Source: Thermoplasmatota archaeon (lineage in GTDB: Archaea; Thermoplasmatota; E2; JACPAO01; JAHFTW01). From it: a stretch of 5,387 nt of DNA. Below, in pieces: positions 1 to 4,657 of the stretch. The stretch is from positions 1-5,387 of the forward strand of contig JANQNI010000166.1 of assembly GCA_028289805.1 (NCBI GenBank), written 5' to 3'. Both the position numbers and the translations under genes were made by a program. The notes under the pieces were generated by a model. That model was not told the DNA's origin and ran no database searches. It saw only the letters and a list, made by a program, of their open reading frames with translations. Position 1 is the first letter of the stretch; each line of letters begins with the position of its first letter.

Positions 1-2
1 TC

Positions 3-404
3 GGTCGCCTGGGCCAGCGCAGGATGCGCCGCGGCCGCGCTGCGGGCCTGATGTACCGGCCGCCCCTGTACCGGAACCTGATGGTGGACGCGGACGCCCG
101 CCGCCGCGCCAAGCGGGGGGGCCTCCTCAACGCGCGCGTCAACCTCGCCAACTACGCCTACGCCCTGACCATGCAGGCCAGCGACTGGGCGCGCCGCGTC
201 GACGTGCCGGCCCTCTGCATCGCCAGTGAGCACGACCGCGTCGTCGAGCCCCACCACATCCTCGACGTCTTCGAGAACCTGCGCGGCGAGACGGAGCACG
301 TCCGGCACGAGGGCGGTCACTCCTGCTTCCTCGACCACGACCACGAGCGCGTGGCGGCCGCCGTCGTGGACTTCCTGCGCCGCCGCCTGGGGGTCAAGGG
401 GTGA
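3..404 (+). CDS. alpha/beta hydrolase-fold protein, C-terminal part (gene runs off the left edge)
   Basis: The reading frame is open from the first complete codon at 3 to TGA at 402-404, so the true start and the nucleophile elbow lie outside the window. What remains is the cap and C-terminal part of an alpha/beta hydrolase. Counting from the ATG at 24, a strand with VPALCIASEHD places the probable acid of the catalytic triad at D71, and EGGHSCFLDH supplies the probable catalytic histidine at H99. A final helix (AAAVVDFL) closes the domain. The GHSCFL pattern recalls the GHDAFL signature of homoserine O-acetyltransferase (MetX)-like acyltransferases, but general esterases are equally possible because the nucleophile is not visible. 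The stop overlaps the next gene's GTG by 4 nt, suggesting co-transcription and translational coupling with the phosphatase gene. Substrate unknown. Confidence 0.8.
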   Translation, partial: GRLGQRRMRRGRAAGLMYRPPLYRNLMVDADARRRAKRGGLLNARVNLANYAYALTMQASDWARRVDVPALCIASEHDRVVEPHHILDVFENLRGETEHVRHEGGHSCFLDHDHERVAAAVVDFLRRRLGVKG

Positions 405-1180
405 GCGACCCGGCCCGCGCCGACGCCCCGCCGCGCGGCTTCGCCTTCTTCGACTTCGACCACACCCTCCTGCACGGCGACGCCGGTCCCCTGTTCGGAC
501 GTCACCTGTTCCGGGACCAGGTCGAGCGCCTGCGCCGGCGGCGCCTGGGTCCCCGCCGCGCCCTGCGCTCGATGCGCTTCTGGACTGGCCTGGTCAGCTT
601 CGGCGCCTGGATGGGCCTCCAGTCGGGGCTCTACAAGGCCGGCGCCGTGCGGCGCAGCACCATCGTGCGCAACGCCTACCGGGGCCTGCGGGGCGTCCCC
701 GTGGCCCCCTTCGAGGACCGCATCCCCGCCTTCGTCGACGCGGAACTGCGTCCCCGCCTCTACCCGGAGGTGCTGGCGGAGATGGAGCGCCACGCCGCCG
801 CGGGCCGGCCCTGCGTCATCGTCACCACCGGCATGGAGGCGGTCGTCGAGCCCTGCCTGGCGTGGTTCCCGCCGGGCACGCGCCTCATCGGCTGCGAGTT
901 GGAGGCCCGCGACGGCCGCCTGACGGGCCGCGTCATCCAGGGGCCCCTGTACGGCCAGGACAAGGCGAACATCATCCTCGCCTACTGCCGCGCCAGCGGC
1001 GTCGACCCGCGCGACTGCTTCGCCTACTCGGACCACTACTCGGACCACCAGATGCTGGCGGCCGTCGGCGACGCCGTCTGCGTCAACCCCCGCAAGCGGT
1101 TGCGGCGTCTGGCCGCGCGCAGGGGGTGGCACGTCCTGGAGTGCCCGGATCCCCGGGACCAACAAGAGGGGGAGGGGTAG
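401..1180 (+). CDS. HAD superfamily subfamily IB hydrolase (SerB-like phosphatase)
   Basis: A 259-residue protein starting with GTG at 401 inside the stop of the upstream hydrolase (GTGA overlap). All four HAD motifs can be read. Motif I is FFDFDHTLL, with nucleophile D18, acid/base D20 and T22. Motif II is VIVTTG, with T142/T143 as the phosphate-binding hydroxyl. Motif III is K188 in YGQDKAN. Motif IV is YSDHYSDHQML, with D211 and D215 for magnesium. The helical cap (about 30-115) sits between motifs I and II, as in the IB class that includes phosphoserine phosphatase. The family removes phosphate from small phosphomonoesters in the cytoplasm through a phospho-aspartate intermediate. The substrate cannot be told from sequence, and I do not assign SerB because the cap is arginine-rich (RRRRLGPRR, 45-53) and the substrate-binding signatures are not clear. 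No signal peptide. The C-terminal tail (QQEGEG) is encoded by a purine-rich tract. Confidence 0.85.
   Translation: MSDPARADAPPRGFAFFDFDHTLLHGDAGPLFGRHLFRDQVERLRRRRLGPRRALRSMRFWTGLVSFGAWMGLQSGLYKAGAVRRSTIVRNAYRGLRGVPVAPFEDRIPAFVDAELRPRLYPEVLAEMERHAAAGRPCVIVTTGMEAVVEPCLAWFPPGTRLIGCELEARDGRLTGRVIQGPLYGQDKANIILAYCRASGVDPRDCFAYSDHYSDHQMLAAVGDAVCVNPRKRLRRLAARRGWHVLECPDPRDQQEGEG
1025..1048 (+). repeat. perfect 12-bp tandem duplication inside the HAD motif IV
   Basis: The 12-mer tactcggaccac occurs twice in direct, perfect succession (1025-1036 and 1037-1048). In frame it encodes YSDH-YSDH, and the two aspartates it supplies are exactly the D211/D215 pair of HAD motif IV. It may be a real local duplication. 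It may also be convergence on a family pattern, since related IB hydrolases carry a YSDS-x-x-D type motif. Confidence 0.7.
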
Positions 1181-1188
1181 AGGGAGGG
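1168..1188 (+). other. G-quadruplex motif at the convergent gene junction
   Basis: Four G-runs of 5, 4, 3 and 3 bases (1168-1172, 1174-1177, 1182-1184, 1186-1188) are separated by loops of 1, 4 and 1 nt, and a further GGG follows at 1194-1196. The motif spans the last codons and the stop codon (TAG 1178-1180) of the phosphatase gene and the short spacer before the convergent membrane protein gene. The plus-strand RNA would be G-rich and the minus-strand RNA correspondingly C/T-rich. No T-run terminator is seen here, so the element could help separate the two convergent transcripts. Folding and function are inferred. Confidence 0.55.
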
Positions 1189-1202
1189 TCCGCGGGAGCG
1201 GA

Positions 1203-1847
1203 TCACTTCTTGTTGCTGAAGTAGACCATCAGCAGCAGCACGACGGCCAGGGACAGCAGGGGCATCTGGTAGGCGCTCCAGTCGGCGCTGCCGGCGCCGT
1301 GGGCACCGAAGACCATCCCGAACAGCATCGGGACGCTGGCCCAGGTGTTGAAGCGGCTGGCCATGACGGCGTTCTTGACGCGGGGGGCGTTCTCCTGCGT
1401 CAACCGCTTCTTCTCGTCGTCGCTGACGCCGCCGGCGATCTTCTTGTTGTTGCCGAGGATGACCTGCTGGTTGGGCCAGATGATGAACCAGACGTTGAAC
1501 CACATGATGGTGCCGAGCAGGACGCCGAGCAGGATGAGGTAGCCCGCCGGGCCGTTGTCGATGAAGTAGCCGGCGTGGCTGCCGAACTGCGTGCCCTTGA
1601 TGTAGATCAGGACGAGGCCGAAGAGGAAGGTGAGCATGGCGCCCCACCGGAACCAGAAGAGCGTCTTCAGGGTGATGCTCGCCGTCGCCTTCTCGCTCAT
1701 GTCCACGTCGAAGGGCTTGCGCATCGGGAACTTGAGCAGGGGCAGGTTCACGAGGTTGAAGAAGTACAGGAGACCGATCCAGGTGATGCCCGTCAGGACG
1801 TGCAGGTACCGGAACAGGGACTCGTTTGCCAGGTCCGTGATGGCCAT
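1203..1847 (-). CDS. PuuD-like (urate hydroxylase membrane domain family) integral membrane protein
   Basis: A 214-residue protein from ATG at 1847 (reads MAITDLANES) to TGA at 1203-1205. Hydrophobic stretches predict five membrane helices at about 12-33, 63-84, 101-124, 169-184 and 193-211, with a charged loop (133-160) between the third and fourth. Family-type marks are H16 followed by TGITWIG (19-25), WFNVWFIIWPNQQ (116-128) and SRFNTWASVPMLF (164-176), with H183 at the end of helix 4. These resemble the N-terminal membrane part of PuuD, where histidines are thought to bind haem. Bacterial PuuD also has a C-terminal cytochrome c domain. Here there is no CxxCH and the protein is short, so urate oxidation is not supported. 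A quinone- or haem-linked redox or other membrane role is a guess. No purine-catabolism gene lies nearby. A TATA-like box about 25 nt upstream of the ATG implies its own leaderless promoter. Confidence 0.8.
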   Translation of the reverse strand: MAITDLANESLFRYLHVLTGITWIGLLYFFNLVNLPLLKFPMRKPFDVDMSEKATASITLKTLFWFRWGAMLTFLFGLVLIYIKGTQFGSHAGYFIDNGPAGYLILLGVLLGTIMWFNVWFIIWPNQQVILGNNKKIAGGVSDDEKKRLTQENAPRVKNAVMASRFNTWASVPMLFGMVFGAHGAGSADWSAYQMPLLSLAVVLLLMVYFSNKK

Positions 1848-1851
1848 GGTG

Positions 1852-1867
1852 GGCCCCCAAATGGGCC
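1852..1867. repeat. short inverted repeat between TATA-like box and start codon
   Basis: The 5-bp arms GGCCC (1852-1856) and GGGCC (1863-1867) flank a 6-nt spacer. The repeat lies between the TATA-like box and the ATG at 1847. If the transcript is leaderless, the repeat is not in the RNA and could only act as DNA, for example as an operator where a bound repressor would block initiation. Short GC arms like these also arise by chance in such GC-rich DNA. Confidence 0.3.
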
Positions 1868-1868
1868 G

Positions 1869-1878
1869 GATATATCAA
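1869..1878 (-). promoter_or_regulatory. archaeal-type TATA box for the PuuD-like gene
   Basis: On the minus strand this reads TTGATATATC, by far the most AT-rich patch in the 75-bp gap between the isomerase stop and the membrane protein start. The ATATAT core (1870-1875) is centred 25-26 nt upstream of the A of the ATG at 1847. That puts the expected start of transcription at or within a base or two of the start codon, as for a leaderless archaeal mRNA. A bacterial -10 box would lie much closer to the start. No purine-rich BRE is evident just upstream (CTACACC). Confidence 0.6.
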
Positions 1879-1904
1879 GGTGTAGAAGGCGTGAAGTGCG
1901 TTTC

Positions 1905-1915
1905 CTGTGCGTCCG
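1905..1915 (+). promoter_or_regulatory. possible third copy of the palindrome-arm element, upstream of the PuuD-like gene
   Basis: The plus strand reads CCTGTGCGTCCGG from 1904 on (with the flanking base, 1903-1915 region). It matches the outer-arm element of the large palindrome (CCCTGGTGCGTCCGG) apart from one missing G, with 11 consecutive bases shared (GTGCGTCCGGT, 1907-1917). It lies about 57-70 nt upstream of the membrane protein start and reads away from that gene. An 11-bp match is common over a whole GC-rich window, but less so between two short intergenic regions. Confidence 0.3.
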
Positions 1916-1922
1916 GTGCGCC

Positions 1923-2549
1923 TCAGGCGGGGGGCGGGGTGCCGGCGAGCATCGCCTCCACCCACGGCAACCGGTCGTTGCCCCAGAACGCCTCGCGGCG
2001 GCCCGCATCGTCCTCCAGCACGAAGTACGGCACGCCGGGGGCGCCGGCCTCGTAGGCCTCCTGGGTGTTGGCCACCAGGAGGCGCTTGACGCCCTCCCCC
2101 ATGCAGAGGCTCGCGCCCCCCTCCAGTCCGGCCTGCGCGCACAGGTCGTCCAGCACGGCGTCGTCGCTGATGTCGCGGCCGTCGCGGAAGTACGCCAGGA
2201 ACACCGCCTCCATCCACGCCTTCTCGGCCTCGGGTCCGGCGTGGTCCGCCAGCAGGTGGAGCCGGTCGGCCTTGATACTGTTGACCGGCATGGCGCCAGG
2301 CTCGCCCGCGGCGGGGGGCGCGAACGGGACCCCGTACGCCTTCGCCCAGCGGCGCACGTCCACGACGAGGTAGTGGCCCTGGTTGCGCAGCGTCGTGTTG
2401 GGGGCGCTGCCGTCCTGCTTGAAGATGTGGCCGGCGGAGACGGGCTTCCACAGCACCTCGCAGGGGTAGCGCTCCGGGTGGGCGCGGATGCGCTGCCAGG
2501 CGAGGTAGGCGTAGGGCGAGCCGTAGTCGAAGTAGGCGTGCAGGCGCAC
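1923..2549 (-). CDS. 2-hydroxychromene-2-carboxylate isomerase / DsbA-family (kappa GST-like) protein
   Basis: A 208-residue protein from GTG at 2549 to TGA at 1923-1925. The frame stays open further upstream, but the family homology begins at this GTG (MRLHAYFDYGSPYAYLA), 7 nt after the preceding gene's stop. The thioredoxin-fold start DYGSPYAYLA puts S11 where kappa-class glutathione transferases and NahD-type isomerases have the serine that activates glutathione, in place of a DsbA CxxC. Other marks are WKPVSAGHIF (34-43), RRWAKAYGVPF (66-76) with a helical insert after it, the cis-proline loop GVPYFVL with P174, and FWGNDRLPW (188-196) near the end. Known members isomerize hydroxychromene carboxylate in naphthalene breakdown or act as glutathione-linked oxidoreductases. 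No aromatic catabolism genes are nearby, so the substrate and thiol cofactor are unknown. It is probably translated together with the upstream small gene. Confidence 0.85.
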   Translation of the reverse strand: MRLHAYFDYGSPYAYLAWQRIRAHPERYPCEVLWKPVSAGHIFKQDGSAPNTTLRNQGHYLVVDVRRWAKAYGVPFAPPAAGEPGAMPVNSIKADRLHLLADHAGPEAEKAWMEAVFLAYFRDGRDISDDAVLDDLCAQAGLEGGASLCMGEGVKRLLVANTQEAYEAGAPGVPYFVLEDDAGRREAFWGNDRLPWVEAMLAGTPPPA

Positions 2550-2550
2550 G

Positions 2551-2566
2551 CCCGGCTCAAGCCGGG
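2551..2566 (-). promoter_or_regulatory. intercistronic hairpin with the upstream stop codon in its loop
   Basis: The minus strand reads CCCGGC-TTGA-GCCGGG, a six-pair all-G:C stem with a four-base loop. The loop contains the TGA stop (2559-2557) of the 106-residue orphan gene, and the stem ends one base before the GTG (2549) of the isomerase gene. In the mRNA it would lie where a ribosome ending the first gene must open it, which would couple translation of the second gene to the first. The structure is seen in the sequence and the role is inferred. Confidence 0.45.
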
Positions 2567-2877
2567 ACCGGTCTTGGTCCTGCCGGGAACACCACCTGCA
2601 ACGTACCCTCCCAGAGGGAGCCCAGTTCGTGCGTGAGCATCGGGTACGCCTGCCGGACGCCGTCCTGGAGCACCTCGACGGCGTGGAAGACGGCGGCGGT
2701 GAGCGGTCCCGGGTCTTCCTCGGCCTCCACCAGGAATCCGCCGGCGATGCGGAGCACGCGCAGGCCCGGCACGCCGCCGAGGCCGTGGCGCAGGTCCCGT
2801 TCGAGCCTGCGGCCGAGGTCGCCCGAGAGCCAGGCGGCGTACCGGATGGGGACGAGGATGCGGCTGCGTTCCTCCAT
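2557..2877 (-). CDS. conserved-looking small protein of unknown function, 106 residues
   Basis: I do not recognise this protein. It runs from ATG at 2877 (MEERSRILVPIRY) to TGA at 2557-2559. The frame is open upstream to a GTG at 2955, but that start would lie inside the large palindrome and add 26 low-complexity residues, so the ATG is preferred. The predicted order is a strand (6-12), a helix rich in charged residues (20-34), two strands (39-44 and 46-51), a helix (58-76) and a last strand (91-97), with a proline-rich end (PAGPRPVPA). This resembles a compact alpha/beta sandwich. It has no cysteine, signal peptide or membrane segment, and no obvious catalytic motif. The short spacing and the hairpin at its 3' end point to one transcript with the isomerase gene. 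It is the first gene downstream of the divergent palindrome. No clear TATA box is visible 25 nt upstream. Confidence 0.7.
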   Translation of the reverse strand: MEERSRILVPIRYAAWLSGDLGRRLERDLRHGLGGVPGLRVLRIAGGFLVEAEEDPGPLTAAVFHAVEVLQDGVRQAYPMLTHELGSLWEGTLQVVFPAGPRPVPA

Positions 2878-2928
2878 GGTGCCCCCATGCGCCCGAAGGT
2901 CATCACGCGACGCGGGAGGGCGCTGAAA

Positions 2929-2994
2929 CCGGACGCACCAGGGCCTGTCCGGCACACACCAACGCCCGTGCCGGACGCTCCCTGGTGCCTCCGG
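2929..2994. repeat. 66-bp interrupted palindrome between divergent genes
   Basis: Two nested inverted repeats share one centre (2961.5). The outer arms are CCGGACGCACCAGGG (2929-2943) and CCCTGGTGCCTCCGG (2980-2994), with 14 of 15 positions complementary. The inner arms are GTCCGGCAC (2947-2955) and GTGCCGGAC (2968-2976), with 9 of 9 complementary. They are separated from the outer arms by 3 unpaired bases on each side, and the centre is a 12-nt spacer. In all, 23 of 27 arm positions pair in perfect register. It lies in the 151-bp gap between the divergent starts at 2877 and 3029, with each outer arm reading toward its gene, 52-66 and 35-49 nt before the start codons. An operator pair, a divergent activator site or a palindromic repeat element are all possible. 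A terminator is unlikely between divergent genes. Confidence 0.75.
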
Positions 2995-3028
2995 CGGCCC
3001 TCAAGTACCTCCTGTCCGTGCTGGAGCC

Positions 3029-4657
3029 GTGGCCGTCACCCTCACCGGATTCGGAGGCGTCGGGGAGATCGGCGGCAACGCGTTCCTGTTGGACGACGGC
3101 CGTTCCCGGGTCTTCCTGGACTTCGGCAAGCGCTTCGGCAACGACCCCCGGCTGGACGAGCGCCGGGGGCGGGACACCCGCCACCAGCGGCCGGGGTGGA
3201 ACGACTACTACGACGACTTCCTGCAACCCCGTGGTTTCAGCATGGTCCCCGACCTGATGCGGCTGGGCGTCATCCCCGACCTCCCGACCCTCTACCGCCA
3301 GGACCGCGGCGGCGCCCCCGGCGACCGCCCCGTGGACGCCGTGCTGGTCAGCCACGCCCACCAGGACCACTGCGGCCTGCTCGGGCTGCTGCGCCCCGAC
3401 GTGCCGGTGCTGGCGAGCCGGGACTCCCTCGCCACCCTGGAGAGCCTCCAGACCACCGGCCGCGGCGACGTGCTCAACGAGTTCGTCACCGCCCGGCCCA
3501 AGGGCATCCCCACCGGCAAGCGGGGCGGCCCCAACAAGGCGGGCACCAGCCACGACCCCGAGACCGGCGAACCCGCCGTCGTGTCCCGGCACTACGAGGC
3601 GGGCGACGGCGCGGTCGGGGACTGGAGCGTGCGCCACTTCGAGGTCGACCACAGCATCCACGGCGCCCGGGCGACGCTCCTGGAGGGTCCCCTCAGCGTC
3701 GTCTACACGGGCGACTTCCGCATCCACGGCCGCGCCGGCGACGAGACCAAGCGCCTCATCGAGCGCGCCGGCGGCGTCGACGTGCTCGTGGCGGAGGGCA
3801 CCAACGTCCGGCAGGCCCACAAGCACACGGAGACGGACCGGGAGGTGGAGGTGGAGGGCGAGATCCAGTCCTACCTCGACGCCGCCGGGGACCGCTTCGC
3901 GTGCGTCAGCTACCCGCCGCGCGACCTGGACCGGTTCATCAGCGTCTGGAACGTCGCGCGCTCCTCCGGCCGCCGCCTGGTGGTCCCCACCAAGCTCGCC
4001 CACCTCCTGGACTCCCTGCGCGCCGCAGGGCGGGACGACCTCCCCGACCCCCGCACGGACCCCTCCCTCGCCATCCACGTCCCCCGCAGGGGCAAGGGCG
4101 TGCGCGGCATGGACGTCGGCACGCTGCGCCTGCCCCTGCCCGACCTCTCCATGCACGCGCTGGAGGTGGGCGAGGAGCGGTGGACGGAGTTCTGGCTCGC
4201 GGACCACGAGCGCTGGGAGCACCCGTACCTCCTGTGCGGCAACACGGTCACCAGCGCCGACGTCTCGGCGGCGCCGCACGCCTACCTGTTCAGCATCAGC
4301 TACTGGACCATTGGGGAACTCTTCGACGTGTTCCCGGACGGCCCCCCCGACGCCGGCAACGGGGTCTACATCCACAGCATGACGCAGCCGTTCAACGACG
4401 AGATGGAGATCGGCGACCGCAAGCTCGACCGGTGGCTGGACGCGTTCCGGCTGGAGCGCCGCGACACCCACGTCAGCGGCCACCTGTCGGAGGAGGACCT
4501 CGCCTGGGTGCTGGACGAGGTGGGCGCCCGCCTGCTGGTGCCGGTCCACTCGGAGGAGCCCGACCTGACGGCCCAGCGGTACCGGAGCAGGACCGGCCAC
4601 CGGGCCGAGCTGCCCCACTGGGGGCGCCCCATCGAACTGGATCAGCCGGCCAGGTAG
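3029..4657 (+). CDS. metallo-beta-lactamase/beta-CASP ribonuclease-like protein (RNase J-type)
   Basis: A 542-residue protein from GTG at 3029 to TAG at 4655-4657. It opens with GGVGEIGGNAFLL and FLDFG (D31), the RNase J/CPSF-type N-terminus. Metal-binding motif II is SHAHQDHCG (H109, H111, D113, H114), motif III is DHSIHG (H208), and motif IV is YTGDF (D229). The beta-CASP motifs follow: VAEGTN with E256 (A), HVSGHLSEEDL with H485 (B), and VPVHSEEP with H507 (C). Thus the full two-zinc site is intact. Such enzymes cut or trim RNA in the cytoplasm as endo- or 5'-3' exonucleases. An insertion of about 60 residues (36-98, rich in Asp, Arg and Tyr) between the first strands and motif II departs from classical RNase J. 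The C-terminal RNase J domain is absent. A GGAG (3023-3026) lies only 2 nt before the GTG, too close to be a typical ribosome site. TCAAGTAC (3001-3008) is a weak TATA candidate at about -25. The 3' end overlaps the convergent gene by 16 bp. Confidence 0.85.
   Translation: MAVTLTGFGGVGEIGGNAFLLDDGRSRVFLDFGKRFGNDPRLDERRGRDTRHQRPGWNDYYDDFLQPRGFSMVPDLMRLGVIPDLPTLYRQDRGGAPGDRPVDAVLVSHAHQDHCGLLGLLRPDVPVLASRDSLATLESLQTTGRGDVLNEFVTARPKGIPTGKRGGPNKAGTSHDPETGEPAVVSRHYEAGDGAVGDWSVRHFEVDHSIHGARATLLEGPLSVVYTGDFRIHGRAGDETKRLIERAGGVDVLVAEGTNVRQAHKHTETDREVEVEGEIQSYLDAAGDRFACVSYPPRDLDRFISVWNVARSSGRRLVVPTKLAHLLDSLRAAGRDDLPDPRTDPSLAIHVPRRGKGVRGMDVGTLRLPLPDLSMHALEVGEERWTEFWLADHERWEHPYLLCGNTVTSADVSAAPHAYLFSISYWTIGELFDVFPDGPPDAGNGVYIHSMTQPFNDEMEIGDRKLDRWLDAFRLERRDTHVSGHLSEEDLAWVLDEVGARLLVPVHSEEPDLTAQRYRSRTGHRAELPHWGRPIELDQPAR

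Noticed and set aside
317..1165. A 282-codon minus-strand frame opposite the phosphatase gene
   Set aside because: The plus-strand gene has all four HAD motifs. The antisense product has only repetitive Ala/Val/Gly/Arg composition.
1299..2636. A 445-codon open frame on the plus strand opposite the membrane protein and isomerase genes
   Set aside because: It crosses two real genes, a promoter and an intergenic gap, and its composition is biased and featureless.
1923..2957. Isomerase gene extended upstream as a 344-residue protein
   Set aside because: The extra N-terminal part is the orphan gene read in the wrong frame (Arg/Ser/Pro-rich). Family homology begins at the GTG at 2549.
3838..3860. 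Short GAGGTG repeat in the ribonuclease-like gene
   Set aside because: It only encodes an EVEVEGE stretch in frame. It is a minor codon-level repeat with no sign of being a regulatory or mobile element.
2903..4618. A 571-codon open frame on the minus strand opposite the ribonuclease-like gene
   Set aside because: It is a mirror of a strongly supported gene in GC-rich DNA. Its translation is Val/Ala/Gly/Arg-rich low complexity without motifs, and it would run through the palindrome.
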